Assembly (NCBI GenBank): GCA_963580455.1
Contig: OY756966.1
Span: 24,679,001-24,743,000 of the forward strand
Origin: Euonymus europaeus
Taxonomy: Eukaryota > Streptophyta > Magnoliopsida > Celastrales > Celastraceae
DNA: 64,000 bases
Reading direction: 5' to 3'
Every line of letters begins with the position of its first letter. Positions within the stretch are counted from its first letter, which is position 1. Below, in pieces: positions 45,101-58,099 of this stretch. The notes beneath the pieces are model-generated. The model was not told the origin of the DNA. It did not search any database and saw nothing but the letters and a program-made list of their open reading frames with translations. The position numbers were made by a program, and so were the translations under genes.

Positions 45101-45900
45101 CCAAACATTTTACTTCCACTTTACACATTCTCATGTTTTAAGAAACCTAATGATATCATTAATGCCACATAAATCTTACTGGCGACGGACTGGCTCATGG
45201 GTATTCTAGAACTATTGTTGAAATAATATTCAAAATGTCTCTCTTTTCTTACCTGTAATATGAGCAAAAACATCACAATTGTTTAGACCCTTGTCATCTT
45301 CAAGATATGCTCCTACTACCTATAACACATAAAAATAAAAAATCTATGAAATTGCAGTAAAGACATCAAAGACGAAAACTTTGGATTCAAACATGCCTGA
45401 TAAGATAATGTGCCTATCCAAGGAGGAACTCATTTAGGAAATCATATCTTTTGACCTTTTCTTCACCATATCCACCAAGCTTTGGAACACAACAAAATAC
45501 ATAAAAATCAAAAGATTTAGATAACTTTTACTACAAAAGAACCTTGGGAATAAAAAAAAATGAAATTTACCCACAAAAATAGTCATTAGATGCAGTGGAA
45601 CCCAGCAGTTTCAGTTTATCTTTTTCAACATCTTCAAGTTTGAAATTTATGATAACTTCGTAACCCCATATGCAATGGAACCAAGCAGCACTGGTTTGTC
45701 ATCTTCGGCAGCTTCAAATTTTGTACGATTGAATGAATCGAAAACTGAAATGTAAGAAGCAAAGCTACACATTCGTAAAATGTAATATAACACCCAGATT
45801 TCTAAAGCAAATGAGAGAGAAGAGATACGGAAGAGAAGAATTCGAAATTGAAATGATACCCAAGTTTCTAATGTAGACAAGCAAAAAGATCCCACAAAAA
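42139..45900 (-). mobile_element. Helitron 3' end with AT-rich interior
   Basis: On the minus strand the sequence ends CGCTAG, followed by host T. A hairpin at 42151-42168 (CCCGTGCTGCGCCATGGG, six-pair stem) lies 8 nt before the CTAG. This is the canonical Helitron 3' architecture (hairpin plus CTRR, inserted between A and T). Terminal ACGGGTTGGGAC.CTAG-type sequences are common in plant Helitrons. The interior is exon/intron-like (short coding islands at 45240-45310 and 45430-45500) without a recognisable helicase. I could not locate the 5' TC end; the right limit is where the LINE target site begins. A (GAA)n run lies at 43581-43614. Confidence 0.6.
45250..45730 (-). pseudogene. Unidentified exon-like segments inside the Helitron
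   Basis: On the minus strand, a 70-bp segment near 45247-45318 is bounded by TTATAG and GTAAGA and encodes VVGAYLEDDKGLNNCDVFAH. Nearby at about 45430-45490 VPKLGGYGEEKVKRYDFLNE is encoded. At 45647-45720 KFEAAEDDKPVLLGSIAYGV appears, with a diverged duplicate just downstream (LEDVEKDKLKLLGSTAS). They resemble exons of one host gene captured by the Helitron, but I do not recognise the family. Confidence 0.35.
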
Positions 45901-46696
45901 CAACATCTATACCTTGATTGGGTGTCAACCAGAGCTCTCCTTTTTGTCAGGTTACATCTATGGGTGTCCTCCATATTCCCTCGTTTCCCTTACTCCCCAA
46001 CAATGCTGAGTATTTCGTCAATCTCAGTCAGGAATTGGAGGCCTCCAGTGCTCAATAGTAGACCAATCACATCCTGGACTCCACCTACTCAAAGTCAACT
46101 GAAGTGGAATGTCGATGGTTCGGTGCTTGGTAAGCCAGGTCCGGGTGGGATTGGAGGTGTGCTGCGTAATTACATGGGTGATGTTATTTTCCTATTCTCT
46201 AATGGCATTGGCAATTGTGATTCAAATGAGGCTGAATATAGAGCAATCCTGAGAGCAATAGAACTGATTGCACTTCATCTCCCTATAAGATACTCTCTGC
46301 TTCCCATTATCATTGAGACTGACTCTTACATTGCACATGCATGGGCACAGGACAATGCAATTGTTCCTTGGAAATTAAACAAATTCAGAAATGCTATTGA
46401 CACAGCAAGAATGCAATTACCATCAATAACCATAAGGCACATACTGAGGGAAAGTAATGCCATAGCTGATTTATTGGCTAAGGAAGGTACCTCACAGACA
46501 TCAAATTTTGTCTACTGGTTATGACTTTTTTCCTACTTTGGATGTAATTTTTCTTGTTCTGCCTTATTTCTTTCTTGTTTGTCTTCTACTTGAAGGCTAT
46601 TTTGTACATTGGTATTCCTCCGCCATTGGTGAGGGCTATTAATATATTTCTGAGGCTCAGCCTGTTTATCAAAAAAAAAACAACATCTATACCTTG
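45901..46696 (+). mobile_element. 5'-truncated LINE with 16-bp target duplication
   Basis: CAACATCTATACCTTG flanks the insertion at 45901-45916 and 46681-46696. The insert 45917-46680 ends in TTTATC plus ten A, the same tail style as the large LINE at 20.9 kb. It encodes only the 3' RNase H region and the 3' UTR. Classical 5' truncation on the plus strand. Confidence 0.9.
46072..46524 (+). pseudogene. LINE RNase H domain remnant
   Basis: The frame contains KWNVDGSVLGKPGPGGIGGV, SNEAEYRAILRAIE, IIIETDS and ESNAIADLLAKEGT. These are the four acidic positions (D, E, D, D) of plant LINE-type RNase H. It ends with stop TGA at 46522-46524. The upstream part of ORF2 is absent; the first about 50 codons of the open frame are linker sequence. 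Confidence 0.85.
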
Positions 46697-49059
46697 GTCA
46701 TGGACCATCCGCCATCAATGCAATAAAAGAAAAGATTCCCCTGTCGCAATTTATAATTACTTAAGAATTACTTTATTATATCTTTAATATATTTTTAATA
46801 TGCAATTTAGTCACAATATAATAATTCTATTAAAATAATCCGGAAGAAAATATGGCAAATAGAGGGAAAAGTTTATAAAAAAAGAAAAGTTTTAAAAAAA
46901 GAGAGAGACAGAATTGTTCATGTTGTGCTTCAAGCTCTAGACTATTTTTTTTTATTATATGTAAAATTTGGAATAATGCTAGAATGAGCTGTTTTTACTA
47001 TTTGATGTCACTTAGAGTTAGTGTCGTATAGTGTGTGTAATCTTGATGGGACTGAAGTTGGTTTTTGCTAATTTGTTTTTGAATGTCCAAATCATATAGG
47101 GTATAAGAATTTTTTACTAAAAAAACACAGATTTGGAGTGTTCCATGTTGACATGTTTTGTTGACGCACATTCATGCCCAGCAAGAGAGAAGGTTAGAGG
47201 GTTACCTGTATTGGCAGATTTAATAGACGAACCCATTTGCATATCCCAAAGTTTATCTGAACAAAGTGCTTTAATGGCTCAAAGCTACCATTCAGGCCGG
47301 TCTATTGTCCTGTAGAGAAGTTGGAGTGGACCAATTAAGGTATGTATGCAACACAATTTTTAGTAGGCATCTTGAGGAAGTTGCGAATATGATAAGTTCA
47401 ATGGTCAACATGAAACACGGCAATGGTCGGAGAACATACCAAGAAGAAGACAGAGCGCCCAACAAACCAACAAAGGACTTCGTTGAAGAAGAAAACCAAA
47501 CGCACAAATGAAGTCAAACACAAATTGCATATCAAAATAGACATGCATGCAATGAGAATGACAAATGTACAATGCACAAGATGAAATCAGCATGACCCAC
47601 CGCCTACTCAACTAATGACCAAAGGATGGGACCCACTCACAAAGCTACACACGTAGAAGCAAAAACAAAATCACACAATTGTATAGTAAAATGGACATGC
47701 AATAAAACTGCCAAATGTACAACACATAAAAACAGCAACCCATGCAAACATTCACGTGTACCACAACATTAAACAACACAACCACTACACCAGAGTTGCC
47801 ACACACGAGAGTACCGAAAACACTTTCAACTCGTCGGCAAACATAATAAGTTGCCTTTTCTTTTAGTATATTAGAGATTGTGTCACCATTTGACATACAG
47901 TCCTCTCTTACCATTCTACCTCTCATCTTCATGATCCATGTAGAACAATTTACTGACTTACCCTTTGTAGTCCTTCAAGACATATTTTGAAGTACAACTA
48001 AACAAAGGGCTTTCTCTCTCTACCAAACTTACCTCTAAATCTCATGCATTAGACACGGATACACTATATTTGGTTGTCTTCATGATCCAAGATTCCTATT
48101 CCTCAATCATTTTGATGTTAAGGACTATTATTACTTCCCCTTCCCCGTGATCTTCACTTTCGACTATCTTTTGCTGCTTTATTGTATCGGCTTTCAGATA
48201 CACTCCTCAAATACAACCATGGTTTTCTACGAATTGTTCTCTATCGACCTCTCACTCTTGAACAAGACCCTTATTCTACTGCATATATTGGACAATATCA
48301 TCCAGAAGTCTCAATTTTAAATCATGATCTTTGGCCCATAGACTTTTCATGCACCACATAACTCGACCTTGTCCTTGTTGTAGAGACCACAGATTTTTGA
48401 ATCTTTTTAGACAAGCAATGTGTGACTGTAATGATTATCATCCGACCAAAATTCCTGAATCTGTATGGAGACAACCATACAAAGTAACTTTGTAGATGAA
48501 ATCGAACATCTATTGTTTGACTGGCCCGCTATGTCGGTTGTTGACAATGACATCTCAGTTTTGCAAACAATAAGAATCCAAGAACAGACGTGGCTCCCAT
48601 AATGTGGCAAGAAAAAAAAATCTATGTTAACATCTTTGCAATAATGTTTAATTATTGCGTTTGTGATAATGCTTAATTATAGCGTTTGGTGATAAGCTTA
48701 TGTGGTTATCCTCCTCCAGTAATAGTGTGTAGTCCTATAAAGATAAAAGTGTGTTTCTTCAACCATGATTTGGTTTGTAAACCCTGATTTGTGTCGATCA
48801 TAGTTTGTAAACTATAGTTTGTGGCCTATATAAGGTAATGTAAATTGGTTGATGAAGAACAAGAACTGATGCTTCACTCTCTATGATAACACTAGTGACA
48901 AATCCGGATATATATAAGATTCACTACAATATATAACGAAAACACTGCCGGCGTAAAAAAACAAAGATTCAAATGAGAAGATGATCCAAATAATGGCCCA
49001 CTAAACGATCTTATGACTGAGTGCCCAATCTACAATCCAATCATGCTACATACTGGAGG
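46697..49059. other. Gene-free interval
   Basis: AT-rich with weak internal repetition (a caaatgtacaa motif near 47564 and 47713 in similar context). 48640-48900 contains a CCTATATAAGG promoter-like site and TTTGTAAAC repeats, as in a retroelement LTR, but no termini or genes are recognised. Confidence 0.4.
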
Positions 49060-52000
49060 TCACTTTTGGCCAAGTTGCAAGGGAAAAAGTCCATCCTGTT
49101 TCCCGCTTTCCTTCCAAGCATCCAGTATTTGGTTTGCCGAAGGCAAGCAGAATATTTCAGAATCATCAGACTCGGTTATATGTGGATCAATTTCTATCGC
49201 ATCGTCATTTTCCAAGTACCCATTTGGGATGCACTCAGATGGCTCCCCGTTTGAACCTTTATGGGATTCACCGGATGCAACATTGTCACCACAAGCTTTT
49301 GCATTGGTGCATAGGGTAGTTCTTCCTTCTCTGCCACAAGCATGTTTTGCACCAATCACATTTAGAGAAGCATTCGGCATATATACTCTTCCATCATCAT
49401 CATTGATACAACCACTTTTGAAGTCAATGTCTTCACCATCATAGGCAGGGGAACTTGACAAGTCCATTAGTGTGTCAGATGCACAAAACTGTTCTAATGA
49501 TCTCAACAAGTTTACGACAGTTATTTCTGACTGTGCATCACAATTCAAAAGCGCATCCAACAATTTCAAAAATCCATCTGGACCGATTATGTTTATGTTC
49601 CCCTCTAGAATGTCTGTCCACTGCCTTTGACTGAACTGATATGGGGCATGCGCCATAGCGCCAATCAAGGAGACAGCTTTCTCATAGTTATGTTGAGCTA
49701 CAGCTTGAATTACCATTTTGGTAAAAAGCGATTGATTGGGAATTTCCCCATCTTCCAGAATTGCATCAAATGCGTGCTCCAGAATATGCCACTGCATTAA
49801 GAGCACATAAAACAAAGAGAGTGATTAGATTTGCCTAATTATCATATCCAGGGACATACATACATGTGACTTTTATTATACGTGACTTTTCTCATCAATT
49901 CCATCAATCTCCTTTTGGGTCTACCACTTCTTATCAGTTCTCTCAGCCAGACACATGTAACAAAGAGATTGCAATTAAGGGTTCATATTCCATGGTCTCT
50001 GTAGGAGAAACACATACAGATGTTTACTGCATTCTGATTCTTGTCGATGATTGATAGGGTTGACAATTATTAATTTGGAATTTTCCTATGAAATGTTCTA
50101 AAACTACCTCACCCACCACCAGCCTTACCCTTCCCACATTTCCATCTCTGCCAATTGATCAATATCCGATATATGCATCACTAAATGCATTCATCGACAG
50201 CCACCACACAGACACCTTGGTTCCTCTTCCAACACCCCTTCTTTTCTCGACAGACACACCAAATCCCCTACCTAACCACTGCACCTCCCCAACACCAGAC
50301 AACCACTTTAACACCCAAAAATCAAATGAGCCGACAAGACGTAACCCATAATCATCATTTTTAAGGGTAAGCTCCCATTGTCTCCATTTACCACAACCCA
50401 ACCACAAAAACCCTTGCATCAATCTTTATTCTTTAAGAAACAACAGAATACCCAAAGAGGATTTCTCATTGCCTGAAAAAACCCAGAACAACAAAGTTAT
50501 TCAACCTTATCAATACGAAAATAAAAGGATTGGTAACGATCTTACGAAAAAACACTCCCATGCACAAGGTTCTTATAATGGGCGGGGTCAGGGACAATGA
50601 TGTACACAGATCTGGCTTGGATGGCTTTACTATGGGGTGTTTCAAGAACTGGCAGATAGTAAAGGAAGACGCCCTGAACAACTTTACTAAATTCTATAAC
50701 AGCACATACTTTGTTTAAGTTTTAAATTCTACTTTCATACCCTTGATTATCAAGAAAATTGATGTTTCATGTATCAACTACTTGAGTACTCCTCTCTTAG
50801 TAAGAGCCATTCTTTTAGGGTTACCAAACAATCTTCCATAAATAATTCACAGGTTCAGTTTAGCTGTTTAATTTTGATGTTCCTTGGGTTGCACCCACTT
50901 TGTGCCTTGATAAATATCTTTTACGTCCCCTAAACAATTATCGTATACAGTAACCAATAGTAACACCTACAGACCAGCAGTATTAGACAAAACAACAGCA
51001 AAAAGTGAAAAAATACCATATTGTTAAACTCACCTTGCCGGCTTCAGATGCTTCCACAAGTAGTCTTGCATATTTACTCTGACTTAGCTGATATCCAGAG
51101 AGAGCCATCTCCCTGTACACATAGTCAAAGTATTCCCACTGAGACGCGCTGGCTGATGCCTCAAGCATTTGTGTGTATGTGTACTCATCTGGTATTAGGG
51201 CATTAGCGCCATCCCTGGCACACTTAATTTCCTCAAACAACTCCTTAGCTTCAGAAAACATATCATTCCGTCCGTATACTTTCAGCATGGCATTTATGGT
51301 CCCAATGTTAGGGCCACAATGGTCTTTCATGTGCTCAAAAATAGAAATGCAATGATCAACAAATCCTCCATTCATGGAAGAGAGTATCATGCCAGTGTAG
51401 GTAACCACCAAAGGTCTACTATGAGGAAGTTTTTTAATCTTCTCGACCTGAAGGCATGTTACTAAAAAATGAACTTTCCTGAGCCACTTTAAATATTTTC
51501 CACAGGATAGCCAATATGAAGTTCAGAAGTTGCAAAAGCACAAAATAACAAAAAATGAAGAAGGATCACAGATAAGATACTCAAGTCAAGATAGAATAGA
51601 TTTGGATTCCCAAAAAAAAAAAAGCATTCACCTCTTTTATAGCAACTTGCCACCTTCCACTGTAGCAAAGGCAGCAAGCTAGCTCATAATATAGACCGGC
51701 ACTTCCAACCACCCCTCTTTCTTCCATCTCTCTCACTGCTTCCACAGCTTCATTGACTTTGCCTTCCTCCCAAAAAGCTCTAACAAGAACTGGAAAATTA
51801 CCGAGATCCATGAGCACTGAAACATCTGCAACTTTTACCAGATAAAGGGAAGATAAGACAACCTTTGTAAGTAATGGCTTTTGGAGCTTCTCCTTTTTCT
51901 GTCATTTTCCTGAAGTACTCATGGACAAGGTCATACTTTCCAGATTGCAGCATCACCTTTCAATAAACACTTCCTGTGAGATTTCAAATGAAATATAACT

Positions 52001-54437
52001 GAGGAAGAACAATTTTATGCAACGATTTCTTTCAAATGGAGACTCAACTTTTATTTCCCTGTGAACTAGAACAGCCACAAAAGCTGTAGAACTCATCTAC
52101 AACCAATTATGCTATTTTCATAAGTTCTGGCTTTTTCATTAGAAAATGAATAACAATCATCTATATATTATGTGAATTGTAAGGTCCCAACAGCATCACA
52201 TAATGATGGAAGTGGAAATTCTCTGCATAGCATATAATTGAAAAGGAACAAAAAGGATTTTTAGAAATATTTTGAATGCAAACGACCAATTTTATATTGC
52301 TTTATTTGACAGTTTATATATATAACTCCGTCATGATGACTCCACCTCAATTTATACTAACTAAGGCTTACTTTAGCTTAGTTCAGCTTCAACAACCTTA
52401 TTCCATGTGAGTTTGTCACTGTCAATTTTTAGTTAATTATCCTCGTTCCTGTGGCTATTGGTGTTTGCTAAATTTTTAAAAAGCAACTTATGAATAGCTA
52501 CTTCTTATTTTTAGGTGCTTTAGAAAGTAGCAAGGGGTTTGCATTTAAAAACTAGGTTGTGAAATTTTGTAGGCTAAACTTTTAGAAGTGACTTCGAGAA
52601 GCACAAGAAATGCCAAATTAGGCGTAAATGATAGCACAAGGATTTCAAATATACATAGCTGATGACATATACTTCTTATGCCACAACATCTAGATAATAG
52701 TTGCTTAGGTACATGAATGACAGACTAGTTTTTGATATATTGCTTGCTGATAAATAACATGATTTAGTAGTTACCTCCATTGCTAGTCCATATGTTGCCC
52801 CATCAGGTTTCAGACCACTCTTTCTCAATTGCTGAAAAACCCAAGATACCCCCTTCCACTGATGGGATGAAACACAAGCATTCAATACCTGGCAAACGAT
52901 TTGAAATGGATCAAGTAATTATCAGAGCATGTAACTAATGTTCAAAATCTGCGCAGTCATAATCTCTTACTGCATTAAAGACAACTAGATCTGGTTCCAG
53001 GACTGGATCAAAATTTCTGAGACACATATTTCTTATTCTTTTGGGTCTCTGCTTCATTGCTTCAATTACATCAACCAGTTCTTTCAGAAGACCTGCCTGA
53101 CCAAGCGTGACAGCTACGCTGTGATATGCAGCCATATCAGGATAAATGTTGCAGTCTCCCTGAATGAGTAGAGAGTAAGATCCGCAAAAAGATATACAAA
53201 AGCAAACTAAACATGCAAGATAAGTGAATTAGTGAATCATTACACGCATCAGGTTAAAGATGCTGAGGGCTTCATGGGGTCTCCTCGCCTTGCCAAGAAC
53301 CGCCAATAGTTTTGTGTAAACAAACCTACAAAAGGCAACCATATGTTTCTAACAGTCTGATAGAAGTATCATTATAATGTTAAGACTTCTTTTGTAAATA
53401 ATTGCAGAATGCGGCTAACTGAATATATAAAATAAACTTATCAATTCCTCAATCTAACCAAGAAAATTCAGTAGAATTTCAGAAGAAAAAGATAGACAGC
53501 AGAATACAGATAATACCAGCTCAACCAAATTGACTACCTACCCAAAATAAGAGCCCTCGTTCATCAATACTATTCAAGACAAAAACAAAAGAAAAACAAC
53601 CAACGCACCTGCTTCTATATTCCCTTTGCTTCTCATAAACCCTTTCCACAACGGCCATAGATTGTTCCCACTTCTTCTCCCCAAGTCCCTCCAAAATCTG
53701 GAGCAACTGGCCCTCAGTGAACCTCAACTCGGACTGCTTCATCATCCTCAACAACTTCCAGTCCCTTGCAGTCACCTTCAGCTGGCTCAACCTACACCAC
53801 CAAAGCACGGACCAAATAACACCCAACTGCAAATTGAAATAACAAAATTACAAAAACCAGCACAATCAGACCTGTCAATAAGAAACCGAATCCTCTCCGC
53901 CTCACTACGTTGCCGAGTCCGCAGTCTCACGGAGTCACCCATCTCATTACTGTAATAGCAATCAATACCCTCCAACATCTCAATATCATCATCCAGAACC
54001 CACCTTAAATCTTCTTCGAACATCACGCTCAACTCCTTGAGATTTTCCTTCTTCAGCTTCTCGCCATTGAATTCCCTACTCTCGCTCGCAATCTCTCTAG
54101 ACTTCAATCTCTCAATCCTCTCCCATGGCCTCCCGACAACGTAAGTGCTCCCGGCCTCCGCACTTATTGCTCTGGTGAAGCGCCTATACTCGCGCTTCAG
54201 GTTTCTGAAATGGGTCTCATCAGCGAGGGCTTGTTTCTGGGACAGGGTGATGATTGAAGACGGTGTTTGGGATGGTCGCTTTTTGAGCATGCGATTATGC
54301 TTTTGGATTTGTTTCTTGGATACATTGCGAACGAATTTGGGGGTCGGGAAGACACCTCTCTTGAGGAGGTATTGCTTTACTTTCTCGGTATCGGGCTGAA
54401 AGGGCGGTGGTGTGGGCGTTGTCGAGGACGCTTCCAT
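49060..54437 (-). CDS. DG1: P-type PPR protein, DG1-like (At5g67570-like), 843 aa, nine exons
   Basis: Exons (minus): 54437-53872, 53791-53609, 53325-53244, 53159-52971, 52888-52775, 51956-51863, 51789-51632, 51447-51034, 49791-49060. All are GT-AG and phases sum to 2532 nt. The ATG at 54437 gives MEASSTTPTPPPF, then KRGVFPTPKFVRNVSKKQIQ and KHNRMLKK, which looks like the N-terminus of DG1. PPR-type helices run from about residue 210 to 600, for example LLAVLGKARRPHEALSIFNL, NACVSSHQWKGVSWVFQQLR and FWEEGKVNEAVEAVREMEER. The last exon (residues 601-843) starts WHILEHAFDAILEDG and becomes an acidic non-repeat tail. Arabidopsis DG1 (about 800 aa) is a chloroplast protein reported to influence early plastid transcription, partly through SIG6. 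By homology this one should act in plastids. Exon 7 acceptor choice (ttttccag at 51790) keeps the PPR spacing; an upstream AG would add about ten residues. Confidence 0.88.
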
Positions 54438-54578
54438 AGGGAGTCAGCTATGCGTCGATTATTTTGTATCTAGACCGAAGATTATCGCTCTCAACTCATA
54501 AAGTCGGGTTGATAATATAAATCCACTCAAATATATCTGGGCCGTTGAGACTTACATAGGCTCAAAAATTGATTTGTT
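54438..54578. promoter_or_regulatory. Remaining host upstream region of the DG1-like gene
   Basis: Only about 140 bp separates the ATG at 54437 from the edge of a MULE at 54579. Any core promoter must lie here or inside the transposon. I see no clear TATA box. Confidence 0.35.
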
Positions 54579-55158
54579 GATAATATCACGATTATTCTTG
54601 TATGAGGGATCCGCACATTTTTTTTATAAAAAATAAAATGTGCGTCCTTCCAGCTCTCATCCACGTGACCCCCCGTTCTCCGGCTCTCATCCTCGCCACG
54701 GAAAATAACTCCGCCATAACCCCATCTCAATCTCGCTCACCCAGACCTACACAAACTGATCGTACAAAACCCCAGCTCGACCTCGCTCGCCCAGACCCAC
54801 GCAAATCGACTCGGCCAAAACCCCATATCGACCTCTCTCGCCCAGACCCAGGCCACGCTAATCGATTCTATCCAGTTCGTCAATAGTGGACAAATGAAAG
54901 CATTTGGGTGAGATCTTCTACTTCGAGTTTGAGCTTCCATTCACCCAAGTGATTCCAATTTTGTAAGTTTCAATTATTACAGATTTTTAGACAAATGAAA
55001 GCATTTACAAGTTGGATTTTACATTTGAACAAGTTAACTAATTTCATATTAAATTCATAGGTGAATTGTGGCAGAGTGGTGGTGCTGATTTTATCATCAC
55101 GAACCTGTATTCTGCCCTCCCTAGTATAATTTGATTTACAAGTATTTATTGGTTGGTA

Positions 55159-57403
55159 ATGGAGAATAGTTAAGTGCATTCTATTGAGGAAGATAATTTG
55201 GGTTATTCATCAAACAATGTACAAGAATTTGTGCCTAATGTATTGTCTGAAAAAATTCCAAAAGTTGGACAGGAGTTCGAATCGGTTGAGGAAGCCCAAA
55301 TTTTTTACAATGAATATGCTAGGTTAGCTGGTTTTAGTATTCGAAATCATTCTTCAAAGAAGAATAAATCCAATGAAATTATTCGTATGGAGTTCCTTTG
55401 TTACAAACAAGGGGGTCGAGAGTATGAAAAATCTAAAGCTACTGGTGTTCGAAAAAGGCCAGAAACTAGAGAAGGTTGTAATGTCAAACTTACTGTTGTG
55501 AGAAGTAATTCCAAGCAATGTTTTGTTGTTTCGCAATTCAATGATGTTCATAATCATGTCTTTGCGACAATGAGAAAAGTGCATATGTTGAGGTCTCATC
55601 GTTCTATTCCAAGCACTAAAAAGGCGTTGTCACAACAATTTTCAGCCGCTAATGTTCCTATTCATCAGCAAATAAGCTTTTTTGAGCTTCAGGCTAGTGG
55701 CATAGAAAATATAGGATGCATTGAAAAGGACTTCTATAATGCCCGAAGAGATGAGTTGAGGCATTATGTTGGTCATGATGCTCAGATGTTGTATGAATAC
55801 TTGAGTCTGAGAAAGAAAAAAATCTAGATTTTTTTTTCTCATTTGAGATGGACTTGGAATAGAAAGTCGAGCAATGTTTTTGGGCTGATGCTGAATGCAG
55901 GAGATCTTACCATGCATTTGGTGATGTTGTGATTTTTGACACAACTTATAACACGAACCGATATGAGATTATATTCGCACCATTCGTTGGGGTGAATAAT
56001 CACGGGCAAAGTACTCTTTTAGCGTGTGCTTTTTTAAGCGATGAGACAACAGAATCATTCACATGGCTTTTGCAGCAATTGTTGAAATGCATGCCAAGCA
56101 GAGCCCCAAAAATGATCATCACTTACCAGGATCCAGCTATGACAAGAGCAATTTCCAAGAATTTTCCAAACACTACTCATAGACTTTGTATGTGGCATAT
56201 TCTGAGCAAATTCTCAGAAAAGTTAGATGCAGTCAAATGGAAAGAACATTATCCAAGTTCTAGGATTGCATATGGAATTCCGAGGATCTAGATCAATTTG
56301 AGGATGCTTGGTCTCGGGTGATTGAGAAAAGTAGAATGTCGGACAATGAGTGGTTGAAAGGGCTATATGAAATCCGAAGTAAATGGATTCCTGCTTATGT
56401 TAACAAAATATTTTCTGCAAGTTTGTTTTCAAATTTATTCATCTTTCTTTTTATTTTGTACAATGTTGGATTTTTTTTCACATGGTTGATGAGAATTACT
56501 TTTTTTTGTAGGCATGTCAAGTAGTCAACGAATAGAGAGTTGTCATGCTTTCTTCAAGCACTATGTGTCAAAAAAAATAGTTTGATGGATTTTGTGGTTA
56601 GATTTACGAGGGCCTTGAAACACCAGCATCATCAAGAGTTATTTCTTGACCATAAGGACATCAATGAGCAGGCTATTATGAAGACCATGTGGCCAATAGA
56701 GAAAAAAAATGAGTGAAGTATACACGCACAACATGTTTTACAAATTCCAAGATGAGTTTTACCAGAGCATGGCTTATGTAGTAGTTGTGGATGAAGAACG
56801 AGTGGATATGTGCATATATAAGTTAGTAGGGTAGAGCGAAGTGAGGGAAGGGTATGAAAAGTGGTTGAGGATAAATTAACGGACTATGTGAGTTGCAGTT
56901 GCATGAATTTTTGAGTCGTCTGGGTTTATTTGTTGGCATGTATTGGCAACCTTCAGTAGGATAAAATTTTAGCAACCATTGTCTAGCCAATATGTGATAC
57001 GTAGGTGGACAAATTCTGCTAAGTCGTTAAGTACATTTGGTTTCAGTGCGGAAGGTGGTCACAATGCTAGCCTTGTTGAAGACGACAACTTGCATCGAAA
57101 ATAATTGATCATGCTTCTATAAGCCGAGATATCTTTGAGTTGGCGAAGGAAACATTGGAGAAGCTTCATGAGAAGATAAAGTCTATGACACTAACTGATG
57201 GATCCCAATCTCAACCAAGTGTGCGTCTTTTAGAACCTATTTTCCAAGAGCCGAATCAAGTTAGGGTGAAGGGTTGTGGGAAGAGGTTGAAAGGTGGGAA
57301 AGATATAGCGACAAAGAAGAGTAGATGTTGTCATGGTTGCGGACTAACCGGAAAATCTCATGACAAAAGGAATTGTCCGGCATTGACTATGGATGGTATG
57401 TAG
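55159..57403 (+). pseudogene. FAR1-related MULE transposase
   Basis: ATG at 55159 (MENS) is followed by an in-frame TAA after four codons. The frame then runs VHSIEEDNLGYSS into a FAR1 DNA-binding domain: FESVEEAQIFYNEYARLAGF, RMEFLCYKQGG, RKRPETREGCNVKL, FNDVHNHVF. A frameshift in an A-run near 55815 and a stop near 55860 precede the MULE catalytic domain (CFWADAECRRSYHAFGDVVI, DTTYNTNRYEIIFAPFVGVN, TYQDPAMTRAI, HRLCMWHIL; 55880-56240). The C-terminal zinc knuckle CCHGCGLTGKSHDKRNCP is at 57330. FAR1/FHY3 transcription factors arose from such transposases; inverted repeats nearby and several stops favour a transposon copy rather than a host FRS gene. Confidence 0.8.
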
Positions 57404-57679
57404 AATGCTAGTTGTGTTTGATTATTTTGCTGTCTTTGACATTGTGTATGGTATGAATTAGTTATTCTGTTTCTAATTCAATTTCTATGTTTATTTGTAT
57501 GAATAGGCACACAAGAGAGCTAAGATTGACAAAGAGATGGAAGATAAGGAGTTAGAGGAAAGATTTCTTACATATGCATTGATTCAAATTGTATTGGAAT
57601 TGAGTCAATTTTTATTAGCATGGTTCTGTATTTGAACAGGTTCCTAGTGTGTGTGTGTGTTACATAGAGTATGACTGTC

Positions 57680-57815
57680 TTGAATTATGGATTATTGTTC
57701 TTGATGGTGGTTCTTGAATTATGGATTGTTGTTCTTGATGATGGTTCTTGAATTATGTATGGGTGTTAATAATGGTGGTTCTTGAATTATGGATTGTTGT
57801 TCTTGATGGATGGAA
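57680..57815. repeat. About 45-bp tandem repeats (GGTTCTTGAATTATGGATTG)
   Basis: Four partial copies of tcttgatggtggttcttgaa plus ttatggattgttg in tandem within the MULE 3' region, some diverged. Confidence 0.75.
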
Positions 57816-58099
57816 GGAGAAACCAGATGGTGCTATACTTTTTCATGAATTCCCAGAAACCTCAAGCATGCCTGCATGCCAGTATGCCACATAATTCAAA
57901 ATTCAATTGATTACTTTAGATAGGTACTGATACCTCAAAGTCTTTTAAGTCACCCCAAGAACCATGCCTACATGCTAGTATACCAATTGCTCACTTTCAT
58001 TATAATAAGAAGTGTATGTTTTTAGAACGGAAATAATAAAAAAATCTTAAATAGGAAAATATATGTATTATCAATGCACTTGTACTGATTTCATATACA

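Noticed and set aside
49013..49444. Plus-strand 143-codon frame
   Set aside because: Opposite to the last DG1-like exon; no independent support.
55159..57403. Functional host FRS (FAR1-related) gene
   Set aside because: Early TAA, a frameshift, another stop and flanking inverted repeats indicate a decayed transposon rather than a domesticated gene.
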